Of a DNA stretch of 64,000 nucleotides, positions 11,672 through 27,072 are shown piece by piece. Origin of the DNA: Byssochlamys sp. IMV 00236 (taxonomy: Eukaryota; Ascomycota; Eurotiomycetes; Eurotiales; Thermoascaceae); NCBI GenBank assembly GCA_001931875.2, contig MSJH02000637.1, positions 62,001-126,000 of the forward strand, written 5' to 3'. Position 1 is the stretch's first letter. Each line of letters starts with the position of its first letter. Under the pieces are notes generated by a model. The model ran no database searches. It worked only from the letters and a program-made list of their open reading frames with translations, and was not told the origin of the DNA. The position numbers and the translations under genes are program-made.

Positions 11672-12041
11672 CTTGACTGACTACCTGCGAGGCAAGCAAC
11701 GATGCTGGGAGGGCACAAGGGCAGGTCGTGTGCTTTCGGGGGTTGAGGAGAAGCTCTCGCTTTTTAAAGTCGCTCCGTTCTGTCACGGCGCTGACGGGCG
11801 GCGAGCGGGAAGCGAGTACCCTTACTGGTAAAGTTACGCGATTGTGACCGTAAGTTACGGCTCCCCGCGAAATGACTGAATGGAAGGAAGTAATAATAAT
11901 TAACCGCTGTTCGTGATTCACTGTTTGCAACTGCTGTCCTTTGTCTACTCAGATTGATCTTCCATTCAAATTCTATAGACCTTCTCCTGGCTGGTGTATT
12001 TTAGTTTATACATATCCCAAGACGATCCACCGCAGAACAAA
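11672..12041. promoter_or_regulatory. Divergent promoter between cbr1 and the DUF3605 gene
   Basis: The two flanking genes point away from each other, so this 370-bp region must hold both promoters. I see no coding potential. No recognised operator could be identified. Confidence 0.5.
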
Positions 12042-12991
12042 ATGGGGACAATTTCCCCCAACAGCCCGGCGCCCTTCAACCTCACCGCGGTTGACCGCCA
12101 GATACTCTCCATGACCGACGAGGAATTCGTCCCTCACGACTGGGAGAATCTGAAGGAATTGATCGGTATGTAGATATACAAGTTCCATTACATATTTAGA
12201 GTCATACGTCTACCCCCCAAAGATCCATACTGGGAATTTGGAAAGAGCGTTCTCCGTGCTTCCTCAACCCCTCATGACAGATGGACAATACATATACCTA
12301 TGCCTAACTTATCCGTTCTCCGAAATATATTAAACTCACACTCCGTTCCCCGCATTATTCTACAGCCCGCAATGCCCTTGATGAACTCAAGCGGAAACCA
12401 TCCGATCTGCGCCGATATATGGCCTGGAGCAGCGACACCAAAGCTGTCTATGGCTCGATAACCAACTATATCTGCCAGGAGCGTCTGCGGTGGCATGAGC
12501 CGGAGCAACAGGCCAACCCGGCTGAAGAACAAAACGGCGCCAGAAACAAGAATGGGGGCCTCCCAACAGCAACAGCAGCAACGGTTTCGGCTACTGCGAC
12601 GGCTGACAGCAGACCCGTGATTCCATACAAGAACCCCGTTCCATTTGCCGATCCCGAGGATTACCGTGTTCTGCGGAATGACTGGCCCTATGGCCTCGCA
12701 CCCGGGATCACCCATCTGGTCGTCTGGCTGAAGACTCCTGTGGCTGTCAAGTCAGAGGACGGGGACGTCACGGATGAGAGCCGGTCGCTCATTGAGAGTT
12801 TCGTGCAGCGGACCTTCGTCGACAGGCTGAAACGCGCTGGCTTTGCGAACCCGAAGGAGCAGGTGCTGTGGTTCAAGAATCCAGTCGGATTGCAGAGTGT
12901 GAGGGCGCTGGAGCATGTTCATGTTCTTGTAAGAGATGTGCCTGATGAAATTATCGAAGAATGGACGGGCGAAAGGATGGAGCGCCATTAA
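12042..12991 (+). CDS. DUF3605 family protein (N-acetylglucosamine-induced protein 1-like)
   Basis: Two exons, 12042-12165 and 12366-12991, join in phase (GTATGT...TCTACAG) to give 249 residues. The N-terminus has MTDEEFVPHDWENLKEL, and the conserved C-terminal half contains PFADPEDYRVLRNDWPYG, GITHLVVWLK and WFKNPVGLQSVRALEH, which I recognise as the DUF3605 pattern. Between them lies a low-complexity Ala/Thr/Asn insert of about 40 residues. Members are small soluble fungal proteins, some described as induced by N-acetylglucosamine; the biochemical function is not established. No signal peptide or membrane segment is seen. Confidence 0.8.
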
Positions 12992-13443
12992 GGATTGATG
13001 ACGATTATGATGAATGATTATGCATGCTGCTAGAAGTTCATAGTGAGACTCTAGACAGATCATATTATAGAGTATGTACATGTAGACACACGGGAACAAT
13101 ATATTTCACGTCATAGAAATCGAAATGCAAGGTTAGTTCAAAGATACAGATGCCCATAGATTGCTTAGTTAAGTACTTCTGGATGACTACCCAACTTTCA
13201 GTTGCAATTAATGGCATATAAATTTTCAATGCATATACACAGGTCCCCATCAACCGCAAATAACTAGCATTCCGTAGCGATCATAAAAAACAACTAATCC
13301 CCAGGGAACACCGTAAATAACCTTAAGCCAGCCAAGCAGCCATCAAAGAGCAACAGCAAGCAGAACTTCGAACAGATGGTATCCCGTACAAAACAAGAAG
13401 CATAGAGTCCCCACAGGCGTTGTACATGTGCGAAACTCCTGTA
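12992..13443. other. Convergent 3' flank, no gene seen
   Basis: This is AT-rich sequence between the ends of the DUF3605 gene and SMC3. I see no coding potential. Confidence 0.4.
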
Positions 13444-17258
<3,815 letters not shown>

Positions 17259-17639
17259 CTTGACGAGGCTACGCGCAGCGCGAGTAAAGTACCTAGGAAA
17301 ATCACAACATCACCAGAAAGGATTATATCCCCTGGTAGTTAGTAAACAAGGAGATGGTACCCCCGTAGACGGGGTGAGTGAGCTGCTGAGAGACGAGACA
17401 AGCTGTGGTGCTTTGCGACCGAGTAGAGCGAACTCTTTACGCGTGGTCTGGCGCATCTTGTCGTTCACGCGTGTCGGCCGCACTTGACCAAAAAAGGCCC
17501 GCGGGGCTTCCTCTAGGCGGTGAGTCCGAAATTATCATTCTGCCGCACTACTTTCCGCATCACTAGAAGTGACTTTTTCAACGCCTCCGGGTCCTCATTT
17601 TGTCCTTTTGACAACATCTTGTCTCCTCAGACTTCCACA
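17259..17639. promoter_or_regulatory. Bidirectional promoter of smc3 and rio1
   Basis: Only 381 bp separate the two divergent start codons. A GTG at 17520 opens the rio1 frame further upstream, but the ATG at 17640 has the better context and matches the family N-terminus. A pyrimidine-rich tract near 17600-17635 precedes the rio1 ATG. Confidence 0.6.
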
Positions 17640-19355
17640 ATGGCTTCAGCTGGCGGAGAGACCCGGGCTGCCGGTATTGCTGATGGCCAGGCGCCTACAC
17701 ACACATTTGTCCCTAACCAGGGCTATCTGAACTCTGCAGACAGCCCCGCCGCCGCGGGGCAGGACAACACAGAGGTCCAAGAAGACGGCGAAGAGGACGA
17801 GGATGAGTACTACGACGACATTTTCGAAGACGATATTGACGCGGACGAGTTCGTCTCTGCGAACCCTGCAGACTTCACAAAATCCTACAACCGTCAGCGG
17901 CGCATAAATGAACTGTCGCAAGATCCTACTGTCCCCAAGTGGCAATATCCAAAGACGAACCCCCAGAAACCTACGGTCAACACGCTCGCTTCCGTGGATG
18001 ACCAGATATCGTCTCTGTCGCGACATGCAGCCAAGATTCGTCTGGATGACAAGCAGTCGGGGTTGGGTGGCCGTGGTGAGCGTAACGTCGATAAGAGCGA
18101 CAGAGCCACTTCGGAACAAGTGTTGGATCCACGAACGCGGATGATTCTGCTGCAGATGATCAACAGGAACATTGTGTCGGAGATCAACGGATGTCTCTCC
18201 ACTGGAAAGGAGGCGAATGTCTACCACGCTGTATCATTCCCGGATGACGAGGAGTCTGCGCCCGTTCAGCGCGCGATCAAAGTCTACAAGACCAGTATTC
18301 TTGTCTTCAAGGACCGAGACAAGTATGTTACTGGAGAGTTCCGTTTCAGACAGGGATACAACAAGAGCAACAACCGAGCCATGGTGAAGGTTTGGGCAGA
18401 AAAGGAGATGCGAAACCTGCGACGTATCCACGCTGCTGGCATTCCCAGCCCAGAGCCTCTCTATCTCCGACTACACGTCCTCGTTATGGGCTTCCTCGGA
18501 AATTCCAAAGGTGTCCCATCCCCGCGACTGAAGGACGTCCAATTCGATATTCCAGACCCAGAGACTAAGTGGCGATCGCTGTACATCGAGCTACTGGGCT
18601 ACATGAGGACAATGTACCAGACATGCCGACTCGTCCACGCTGATTTGAGTGAATACAACATCCTATACCATAACGACAAGCTGTACATCATTGATGTCAG
18701 TCAGAGTGTGGAACACGATCACCCTCGCAGTTTCGAGTTCCTCCGAATGGACATCAAGAATGTTAGCGATTTCTTCACTCGAAAGGGTGTGCACGCGTTG
18801 TCTGAACGGACTGTCTTCGAATTTATCACGTCGGCTGAAGGCCCGACTGCTACACCGGAATCAAACGAGCAGATGACTGAGACCATCGAGAAGCTGTTCG
18901 CTCATCGAGCCGACAATGATGAGCAGGATGCTGCTGGTGAGGATGAGGTGGAAACCGCCGTGTTCCGTCAGCAGTATATCCCACAGACGCTCGAGCAGGT
19001 CTACGATGTGGAGCGGGACGCAGAAAAGCTGCGTACCGGCGAAGGAGACGACCTCGTCTACCGAGACCTGCTGGCGCAGAAGAAGAATACCTCCGACGAT
19101 ATCGCAGCCGAAGTGAAGTCAGATGAGCAGTCTGATCAGAGTGGTGGCGTCTCCGTCTCCGGTTCTGAATCCGACTCGGATGGAGAGTTGGATCCCTTCG
19201 AGAAGAAACAACCTCGCGGCAAGCGCTTCGAGGACAAGGACGCCAAGCGTGAACACAAGCGTCAAGTGAAGGAAGAGAAGCGTGAGCAGAGAGCTAAGAA
19301 GATGCCGAAGCATCTGAAGAAGAAGCTCGTCAGCCAGTCCTCCAAGAAGCGCTGA
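17640..19355 (+). CDS. rio1: Serine/threonine-protein kinase RIO1
   Basis: It is an atypical kinase/ATPase needed for late cytoplasmic maturation of the small ribosomal subunit. It is a single exon of 571 residues. The N-terminal 60 residues hold a strongly acidic stretch (EDGEEDEDEYYDDIFEDD). The RIO domain carries the flexible loop/P-loop STGKEANVYHA near 187, catalytic LVHADLSEYN near 331, and metal-binding IIDVSQSVEHDHP near 352. The C-terminal tail is Ser/Asp-rich and then highly basic (KKMPKHLKKKLVSQSSKKR), as in fungal RIO1. The start is ATG 17640 (ACAATGG); the upstream frame has only a GTG start. Confidence 0.96.
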   Translation: MASAGGETRAAGIADGQAPTHTFVPNQGYLNSADSPAAAGQDNTEVQEDGEEDEDEYYDDIFEDDIDADEFVSANPADFTKSYNRQRRINELSQDPTVPKWQYPKTNPQKPTVNTLASVDDQISSLSRHAAKIRLDDKQSGLGGRGERNVDKSDRATSEQVLDPRTRMILLQMINRNIVSEINGCLSTGKEANVYHAVSFPDDEESAPVQRAIKVYKTSILVFKDRDKYVTGEFRFRQGYNKSNNRAMVKVWAEKEMRNLRRIHAAGIPSPEPLYLRLHVLVMGFLGNSKGVPSPRLKDVQFDIPDPETKWRSLYIELLGYMRTMYQTCRLVHADLSEYNILYHNDKLYIIDVSQSVEHDHPRSFEFLRMDIKNVSDFFTRKGVHALSERTVFEFITSAEGPTATPESNEQMTETIEKLFAHRADNDEQDAAGEDEVETAVFRQQYIPQTLEQVYDVERDAEKLRTGEGDDLVYRDLLAQKKNTSDDIAAEVKSDEQSDQSGGVSVSGSESDSDGELDPFEKKQPRGKRFEDKDAKREHKRQVKEEKREQRAKKMPKHLKKKLVSQSSKKR

Positions 19356-20185
19356 ATGGCTGCATCCGTGCCGGTTCATTTCTTTGTTTATAGTCTGGCC
19401 ATCTTAAGCGGCGTTATGGTTGATTGTGATCTTCTTTTTTCCCTTCAATCGAATGTTACGAAATGCATGACCGAAATATCGAATTGACGTGTTTATCTTG
19501 ATGGTTGGATATATATCTCATACGGTATAGAAAAGTTGCTTAAGAATATATAAATATCCTGCCGGTTCAAGTCGCAGTCTACAAATTTAAATAATTCTAA
19601 GACTCATCAAGATAACGTCATGTGATGTCACATAAATTTATAGGAGTAATATATATATTTATATATCAACCACTGCACAACCCATCAGAGCTCTCTTTGA
19701 TCTTCATCTCAACCGCCAATTACCCATATCCATGGGAATACAAGAGAAGCAAAAGTTCGTGCTTACGTCTCGAGACGCTAGATTCGGGTTCGGGAGTATG
19801 CATCCTGCTTTGTTCGCTGCATTCCTATGGACACGGACACGGACGGATGATAGGTTTCATTGAAACATTATGAAAGTTTCGTCATTTGGGGTGTGCCAGC
19901 GGTGGGCTAGTGAGTAACATCATTAAATCTGGTCATGAATATAGAATGGAGAATGTGATTGAAGTGCAAGTCGTATTAAACGATGAATGATCAAAATGGA
20001 AAACCTTTCATCTGGTTCATCTCCCGAAGCTGTCAAGAGGAAAAAACAAGTAGTGGTCCTGGATGCAGAGGCGAGGTAAGATGGTAAAATAGATATGGTT
20101 GGTATTCCCGAAGTATATGTTAAACAGACTAGTACCTGTGAACGCCATGCTGGCCTTGAAAAGAGCAAGTCATAAAGTGAGGAAA
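19356..20185. other. Convergent 3' intergenic region
   Basis: AT-rich sequence between the ends of rio1 and atg17, with simple AT runs near 19640-19670. I see no coding potential. Confidence 0.4.
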
Positions 20186-21805
20186 TCATAGCGTGGTAGC
20201 CTTAGCTCGTGCCTTGAGTCGTGTGATTGCTTCCTCGACAACTTGTTTGGGAAGGCTGGGGATGTAGTCGCCGTCGTCGGGCTCCGCTGTTTCTGGACCC
20301 TCCTCACCAGGGTGTGCGGCCTGGTCGTCTAGCCTACCTCCTGAGATTCTAACGAACTCTACTCTCATAGGCTCTCTCCCGACACCTGGCCAGATGTCGG
20401 ATGGGAGATAGTCACCCTGTTCGACTCTGAAAGCCTCGCGAGCATTGACATCCTCTTCGTAGAGTTGGTCGAGTTTTGCCCTGGCTTCGCGCAGTATCTT
20501 TTCCACGCCTTGTCGTACGTGCTTCCGTCGCGAAACCTCTAGGATGAGCCCGTCGTAGGCATCCAAGAATCCCAGATATAGGGAGCGAAGGTCGGAAATA
20601 TCATTCATTCCAGCCCTGATCCGTTCATGTTCTTCGCCCCAAACGCGAGCGAAATGATGGGCCTGAGCGATGTAGTTTGGTAGGCGAGTAGAAGCAAGTG
20701 ACGAGAGATGCTCGAAGATACCGGTTGTTGCGTTAGACACTGTGAGAATTGCATCTCGCTGGGCAAGCAAGGTCTCCAAAATAGATTCCATATCTCCAAT
20801 ATGCTCTTGGATCTCCAGTACTACATCCTCGGCCTCTGCAGCATCTTTGGTAAGAACGTTGAGCATCTCTTCGTACTCAGAGTTCGAAAGCGGCTCTAGC
20901 GCAGAATTGGAATTCACATCACCGCCATCTTCTATCTCGTCACCGACGCGGACACCCACATTGACACCATTCGGAATGTCTCCCGTGATCGACCGGGCCG
21001 CAGCACCACCACCTTCAGTATGCTTTACGGCCGTAACGCATAGGTCGAAATGTCTCACGAGAGATTCCAAAAGGTCTGCCATCTCCTGCGCGTGCGACTC
21101 CAGAGAGCGCAGCATGGCTGGCATCGCAGCCGGAGAAGGTAGGGTGGCATTTGAATTGACTGAAGATGACGAGGAGGTAGGAGAGCGTGATGATGCTAGC
21201 TTGGTTGCAACCCGATATCGCTCCAGGGCTTGTTGGATATGCCGCAATTCATCGTCGAACGCATAGTTGGATTCATCCAGCTGGGCCTGGGCCGCATTAA
21301 TATGATCTATTGATCCCTTGAGAGCTACCTGCAGTTCTTCTACACCACGCTCGTCCACAAAGTCATGCAGGCTTTTCGGTTCTTCTCCTTCTGGACGGAA
21401 TGCGGCATGGACAATAGTGTCCCGTAGTGTGTTCAAGGTCTCCCTGAGACGCGCATCAGCAGCGTCCAGCTCTTTTAGTACGGCCTCAAACTCTGCACGA
21501 CCTCGATGAGATACCTCCTCGACCTCCGCACGCACACCATAGAGGAGCCGGAGCTGGTTGTTCAACCCACGGCGCAGGAATCCTGTGCGGGCTGATACCA
21601 CGACGCTTTCCTCCAGGGCGGAGCGTGCTGTCGTCACTATCTCATTGGCCCGCCATACGTGATTGATCGAAGAGAGCGATCTTTTAGCCGCGACGAGATG
21701 AGACACCAAAGTCTCCAGCTGCGGCTTCGGACCTGCCTGGTCCTGGTCGAGTCCGCTATCATGGCCGGCCGCGCTGGAACCCGAGGACGACTGGGATGAT
21801 GCCAT
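20186..21805 (-). CDS. atg17: Autophagy-related protein 17
   Basis: It is a scaffold of the Atg1 kinase complex that organises the pre-autophagosomal structure during starvation. It is a single exon of 539 residues, acidic and almost all predicted coiled coil, as expected for the crescent-shaped ATG17 fold. I recognise the C-terminal pattern YLGFLDAYDGLILEVSRRK, VEKILREARAKLDQLYEED and FRVEQGDYLPSDIWPGVG. An N-terminal Ser-rich disordered segment and an internal Ser-rich linker near residues 205-225 are visible. The ATG at 21805 has a well-placed context (GCCATG on the minus strand is preceded by an in-frame stop region). It is divergent from sconB. Confidence 0.95.
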   Translation of the reverse strand: MASSQSSSGSSAAGHDSGLDQDQAGPKPQLETLVSHLVAAKRSLSSINHVWRANEIVTTARSALEESVVVSARTGFLRRGLNNQLRLLYGVRAEVEEVSHRGRAEFEAVLKELDAADARLRETLNTLRDTIVHAAFRPEGEEPKSLHDFVDERGVEELQVALKGSIDHINAAQAQLDESNYAFDDELRHIQQALERYRVATKLASSRSPTSSSSSVNSNATLPSPAAMPAMLRSLESHAQEMADLLESLVRHFDLCVTAVKHTEGGGAAARSITGDIPNGVNVGVRVGDEIEDGGDVNSNSALEPLSNSEYEEMLNVLTKDAAEAEDVVLEIQEHIGDMESILETLLAQRDAILTVSNATTGIFEHLSSLASTRLPNYIAQAHHFARVWGEEHERIRAGMNDISDLRSLYLGFLDAYDGLILEVSRRKHVRQGVEKILREARAKLDQLYEEDVNAREAFRVEQGDYLPSDIWPGVGREPMRVEFVRISGGRLDDQAAHPGEEGPETAEPDDGDYIPSLPKQVVEEAITRLKARAKATTL

Positions 21806-23345
21806 GTCTCACCACTATACGTCTAATGATCTATGGATATGTTAGTTATAGCATAACAGAAGCCCCTTTTTGAGAGTAGCAGATGGCGCCAATCTACGGA
21901 ACCGCGGAGGTGTAATAGTAAGAAAGACGCAAACAGCATGCCAATACTGGTTCAACTGGTAGAAAGATAGTGCATGAATGGTGCCACACCCCTGCAGAAA
22001 GCCAATCAGTTGTTAGGCCGGCCTGCTGGGCTGAGCTCGAAACATCTTTCATGCTTCCGTGTGTTGGATTCCCCGACAGGGCTAGTTGCCAATGTCCCAG
22101 GCGTCATCCATGGGCAATGAAACAGGGATGGTTCAGGGCAGATACAGATTCAATCGAGAACAAAGGCAATACGGGTGGATCATAGTGGAAGATGGATCGT
22201 TCCGTGAGACGGGCGGGAACTGCTGAGAGCGCCAGGATAGTCTGGATGGCACAAGAATATCCGACATGACGATATCGCCGGACCCTGTTACCCAACAGCG
22301 CGATATCATGGACTGCGGAGTCTTGGAAGTTCCAGACCATAGTGGAATGGGGGACAGAATGTGTAGAGGCCAACAGAGGTAGAACTGGAAACCACGAACC
22401 TTCCCTGGCGTTCGCTAGGATCCTGTATCAGAGCTTCCGCAGCTGTCATTTCAGCCCTTCCACTATCTCGGGAGGCGTGGCTTGATGATTTTCTGGAGAG
22501 ACTGAGAAAGCCAGAGTGCCGGATTGCTAGACACCAATGTGTCGGGAAACTGCGGTGAACTGGATCGACCAAACCGCGGGGGATCGTCCATAGGCCCAGG
22601 GAGCTATCCCAACGGAGACATCACGAAGTGGAGAGCGCAAGATGACCTTGGAGGCAATCCAGACGACAGCGCAGTGTGATTGGAAGCGACAGCACAATAG
22701 ACTGAGATAGATATGAACTAGTTGGCAGAAGTTCACGATAACTGCTAGATAACTGCTAGATGGTGCCACGAGAGCGCGCGATGACGAGCGAGCACGTGAT
22801 GGTCCCCGAAGGCTCGGACCGCCCAAAACGGTTTAGCGCATGCCGCCACAGCGATCACGCCAGAAGCGCAGCGTTCGTCGTCAGTGAAAGAGAAACAGAA
22901 GAGAAGAAGAGAAGAAGAGAAGAACAAGAGAGAGACGCTCATGCCATATTATCATCACGCATAGCTGGTGACTCGTTGACGACGCAATCGCTCTATTGCA
23001 CCATCGCAGTGGTTTATTTAATCTTTCTCAACGGCAGAGTGTTTATATCTATCTGCCTTTCGTCTTCGTCCTTAACTAACCGCTCGTTCGTCTCCAAGTA
23101 TTCACCCCGTGACCTTTAATCGCCTCCCACCCCCGGACCTCGGGGTCCTCACACAGCAATTTTACACCACCACTCCTTCTGCATATAAGGCTACCAGTCA
23201 TTCTCAATTCGTGGCCTTGTCTCTGGAGACTCTGTTCTGTTGAGCACGATTGTTCACATTGTGGAGGAACTACCTCGGGGATTATTCTATAACCCAACTT
23301 GTGCAGTCATACCATGGTGAAAGCGGGCACCTGACCGCAGGCGCC
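21806..23345. promoter_or_regulatory. Long divergent region between atg17 and sconB
   Basis: These 1.5 kb hold no convincing gene. A purine tract of AGAAG-type repeats lies at 22896-22936. CT-rich sequence near 23040-23110 is consistent with a fungal core promoter and 5' leader of sconB. The GTG/TTG starts further upstream in the sconB frame are not needed. Confidence 0.5.
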
Positions 23346-25433
23346 ATGCAACGACACGAACGACACGCAGCTGAAGGGCCATTGCGCCACATGAACGACC
23401 ACCCCGATAGCTATTTGAAAAGAGGAATGCGTGCGGAGGACCACAATACTTCTCTCTTTGGCCCAGCACAGCCTGGTGACAACGGAGACGCGGGCTCGGA
23501 TTCGGGCGGCCAGGACAACAAGCCCCTGGGGAAGATGCCGGTATCCTCGTCTGCGAAGCTTGCCAACGAAAATATCGCACCGTTTCTAGCCAGACATATT
23601 CCTAACCAGTACGCGCCCCTCGGATCGGCTTCGGACAACCCCATGGAGGGTGGCAGCGCCAATTCCAGATACTGCTACCGCCACCGACCCGATCTGAAGT
23701 GCAGACGACAAGCGGACGAGCCATCGATGGACCAGCTCCAACGGGAGCTGGAAACACTGTCACAAGGCGATCAGCAGGGAATCGCCCATGTGTGGTCGCT
23801 CTTCTCGGCCGCTCCAGCCAAACATCGAAATCTGATGCTCCGTGGCATTCTCGCGCAGTGCTGCTTCCCTCAACTCTCCTTCATCTCCGCTACCGTGCGC
23901 GACCTGATAAGGATCGATTTTATCACAGCCCTGCCGCCGGAGATTTCATTCAAGATCCTCTGCTACCTGGACACCCCGTCACTTTGTAAGGCCGCGCAGG
24001 TCTCTCACCGTTGGAGAACCTTGGCGGATGACGATGTGGTGTGGCACCGCATGTGTGAACAACATATCCACCGCAAGTGCAAAAAGTGCGGATGGGGCTT
24101 GCCATTGCTCGAGAGAAAGCGACTTCGCGCGTCGAAGCGCCAGATCGAATTACGCGCCAGCCAGTGGGGTAACGATGCGTCCACCGATGCGCTTCCTGCG
24201 ATTGAAGCAGGCCCGTCTGGAGAGCAGGTGGAAACAGAAGCTTCCAAGACCAGTGACCTGAGCTTGGCGACGAAAAGGAAGTTGGATAACGATGATAACG
24301 ATGACATTGCAAAACGCCAGCGGTTGTCCTCATCACCGGAACAGAGAGATGACGACTATTACAAGACTCGATACAGGCCATGGAAGGAAGTGTATAAAGA
24401 TCGGTTCAAGGTCGGAACGAACTGGAAATACGGACGATGTTCCGTCAAGGTGTTTAAGGGTCATACTAATGGTGTCATGTGCTTACAATTTGAGGACAAC
24501 ATCTTGGCCACTGGTTCCTATGATGCGACTATCAAGATCTGGGATACAGACACGGGAGAGGAACTCCGCACCCTGAGGGGCCATGCCTCCGGAATCCGTT
24601 GTCTTCAGTTCGACGACACGAAGCTCATCAGTGGCAGCATCGATCGGACCATCAAGGTTTGGAACTGGCGCACAGGCGACTGCATTTCCACCTATACCGG
24701 CCATCGTGGTGGGGTGATTGGGTTGCACTTCGACGCGACGATCCTTGCCTCGGCTTCGATGGACAAAACAGTGAAGATCTGGAACTTCGAGGACAAGTCT
24801 ACATGCTTGCTCCGTGGACACACAGACTGGGTTAACGCTGTCCGAGTTGATACTGCGTCCCGTACAGTCTTTTCGGCTTCAGATGACTGCACTGTCAGGC
24901 TATGGGATCTCGACTCCAAGAGCTGTATTCGAGTCTTCGAGGGCCATGTCGGGCAAGTTCAACAAGTTGTTCCGTTGCCCCGTGAGTTCGAGTTCGAGGA
25001 GCATGATGCGGAGTGCGAGAATGATAACAACAGCACTACCTCTGGCGACACTGAAGAGCGACGGGCTAGCTTTGAGCAGCTGACTGACTCTTCTTTCGGC
25101 CCTGACTTCGACAATGGCAGGCCAGAGCCACCGCGCTACATGCTTACCAGTGCGTTGGATTCCACCATCCGACTGTGGGAGACGTCAACAGGTCGATGCC
25201 TCCGCACATTCTTCGGTCACCTGGAGGGCGTGTGGGCTCTGGCTGCTGACACTCTGCGCATCGTCTCCGGTGCTGAAGACCGCATGGTCAAGATCTGGGA
25301 TCCTCGCACGGGCAAGTGTGAACGTACCTTTACTGGCCACTCAGGTCCCGTGACCTGTATTGACCTGGGCGATAGCCGCTTTGCTACCGGCAGTGAGGAC
25401 TGCGAGGTACGCATGTATAGTTTCCGGAGTTGA
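23346..25433 (+). CDS. sconB: Sulfur metabolite repression F-box/WD40 protein SconB (Met30-like)
   Basis: It is the substrate-recognition subunit of an SCF ubiquitin ligase that targets the sulfur-assimilation activator (MetR/Met4 type) when sulfur is plentiful. It is a single exon of 695 residues from the ATG at 23346. The F-box lies near residues 197-245 ([18 protein letters not shown]...[12 protein letters not shown]), followed by a Cys/Lys-rich CKKCGWG segment. WD40 repeats run from about residue 370 to the end, with typical GH...WD spacing (for example [15 protein letters not shown] and [13 protein letters not shown]). An acidic Asp/Asn/Ser/Thr insert interrupts the repeats near residues 555-590. 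The WD repeat order and the [20 protein letters not shown] block match the SconB/Met30/SCON-2 group rather than other FBXW proteins. Confidence 0.95.
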   Translation: MQRHERHAAEGPLRHMNDHPDSYLKRGMRAEDHNTSLFGPAQPGDNGDAGSDSGGQDNKPLGKMPVSSSAKLANENIAPFLARHIPNQYAPLGSASDNPMEGGSANSRYCYRHRPDLKCRRQADEPSMDQLQRELETLSQGDQQGIAHVWSLFSAAPAKHRNLMLRGILAQCCFPQLSFISATVRDLIRIDFITALPPEISFKILCYLDTPSLCKAAQVSHRWRTLADDDVVWHRMCEQHIHRKCKKCGWGLPLLERKRLRASKRQIELRASQWGNDASTDALPAIEAGPSGEQVETEASKTSDLSLATKRKLDNDDNDDIAKRQRLSSSPEQRDDDYYKTRYRPWKEVYKDRFKVGTNWKYGRCSVKVFKGHTNGVMCLQFEDNILATGSYDATIKIWDTDTGEELRTLRGHASGIRCLQFDDTKLISGSIDRTIKVWNWRTGDCISTYTGHRGGVIGLHFDATILASASMDKTVKIWNFEDKSTCLLRGHTDWVNAVRVDTASRTVFSASDDCTVRLWDLDSKSCIRVFEGHVGQVQQVVPLPREFEFEEHDAECENDNNSTTSGDTEERRASFEQLTDSSFGPDFDNGRPEPPRYMLTSALDSTIRLWETSTGRCLRTFFGHLEGVWALAADTLRIVSGAEDRMVKIWDPRTGKCERTFTGHSGPVTCIDLGDSRFATGSEDCEVRMYSFRS

Positions 25434-25510
25434 TTGGTTTCTTTGTTTTTATTGTATGCGATACCAGGGGCGTTCCGGTTCAACAGCTGCGAACCGAAAT
25501 AGTCGCTACG

Positions 25511-25603
25511 GTGACTTATGTTTGTTCCTCTTTACTCCTGCTGTTTATACCCTTATATCCAAATATTTACAAGGCATGGTATGCGCAGATTGGGAGTGTC
25601 CGT
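25511..25603 (+). repeat. Dispersed repeat, copy 1 (3' of sconB)
   Basis: About 90 bp beginning CTTATGTTTGTTCCTCTTTA and ending CAGATTGGGAGTGT recurs at 37489-37580 with only a few, mainly C/T and A/G, differences. Both copies lie just downstream of a gene. It could be a remnant of a transposable element or a conserved 3' element. Confidence 0.75.
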
Positions 25604-25843
25604 GGCAGCACTAAGTTTTTCTGGGAAGAAAATCATCAAGTTATGGTACACTAGATATGGGGCGTTTGGGGTTTGAGACAAAATTGTGGTGTTCAGTGGT
25701 GCTTTCTGACCTGTTTTCCGTGTCCCTATATTAGGAAAGCATAATGCATAGAAATTGATATTGATGTAATATTCACATCGAATTTCCATAGCCGATGTTT
25801 TGTTTATTGCCAAGTTTACCTCCACGAGGAAAGTCATAGAGAT

Positions 25844-26290
25844 TTACGACGGGCCATTTCGGCTGTCAGCTCTTTGGTGAATGCTTTGAGATTGTCGAAA
25901 TTTCTCGATGGCCTTGTGAAATGCGACGTTGGGAGGTGGTATTGACTTTGTCGCTGATGAGAAAATACGGATTGATATTCGGTTCCTAGCCAGCTCGAGC
26001 GACCTTGTTGATTCTAGCGCTTTCATCAAGCTGGGTTCATCAACGATGGCGCCGTAAGCTGTGTTTATGAGGAAGGCACCATGTTTTATGGCTGAAAAGT
26101 CTGCTTGGTACTCATCGCTAATATGTTTCGGTTCCCCTGAGGATACAACATGGGGCTTAGTGGTGCCTATAGTTCGGACTATTGTCGCACACATGTTGTC
26201 GCTGGCTATGAAACAGTGTACTTGTACTGCTTCTTCGAGCATAGTTGAAATTGTTGACCATCAATAATAATAAACTCTTTGCCATCGTAG
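25844..26290 (-). pseudogene. Relic of a D-isomer-specific 2-hydroxyacid dehydrogenase
   Basis: The minus strand keeps the family hallmark near the NAD-binding domain end, with HGAFLINTAYGAIVDEPSLM and the following KALES. After that the homology changes frame: the expected DVFE-EP-NP segment is read in another frame as EPNINPYFLISDKV, and the C-terminal NLKAFTKELTAEMARR in a third. The catalytic Glu/His part and the N-terminal half are lost or unreadable. At least two frameshifts are therefore needed, so this is a dead copy. The stretch at 26517-26730 is GC-richer than its surroundings and open in more than one frame, but I could not place it in this family. Confidence 0.65.
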
Positions 26291-26299
26291 AAAATAAGG

Positions 26300-27072
26300 G
26301 TATAACCGAGGTTTTGCATATTGCATATTCCCCGCAGTTGCGGCGTCGGTTTATTCCGAGATAAGAAAAGCTTGGATGAACTGTACTCAACTCAGTGCAT
26401 AAACAACATGAATTCATCATTATTGTTATCAACGAACTTTTAGCGAGATATGACCAGCACTCACCTGAGTCACCTCTGACCTCTTTCGTGATGGGATGTC
26501 GTGTAAGTGTCAGCTTCTAGCCCGCTTCTATACCGCATTTAGTTTGACTACCCCAGAGCGTTGAGCGCCAGATGGCCCGCCCACTCCGCGGACTCAACGC
26601 CGGCATCACACGAGGCATCGATGGCGACGCGCTTTGCCCCTGGATCGTCTTTGCAGCGGTGACCCCGAAAAGATCGGTCGCTGGACCCGGGTAATGGCTG
26701 AAATTAATGAGGTAGTTTATTATCATCCTGTTCGAGGATCAAATGTGACGTACAAGGCTTTGTTTACGATTCATTTGTCCAGCCTAGAAAAGCGAAGCAA
26801 TTAGGGGGCTATCGTAACCCTTCTGGGGGGATGTATCAACAGCCTGGTAAGATCGGATCGACAATGGGCTGAAATCTTATGGAGACGGTCTGTTTTAGCT
26901 TCTGGGCTTCCCTCATCATGAATGTCTCTCTGTCCTTTCTCAATTTTTCTTTGCAGCGTCGACCTCGCAGATATAAGGCGGTCGATTCATTGCTTGCCTC
27001 AGAGGACTCCTTCGTTTAAGATCCTCTGTCCAACGTCCGGAATCGTCTTGGCGATATCTCGATCCTTACAAG
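26300..27072. other. Upstream region of the bestrophin-like gene
   Basis: AT-rich sequence with one GC-rich island at about 26540-26695 that is open in several frames but matches nothing I recognise. No gene can be supported. Confidence 0.35.

Noticed and set aside
17520..17639. N-terminal extension of RIO1
   Set aside because: It would need a GTG start; the ATG at 17640 fits the family.
26517..26726. GC-rich minus-strand frame next to the dehydrogenase relic
   Set aside because: Open in several frames at once, which is expected from GC-rich sequence; no homology recognised.
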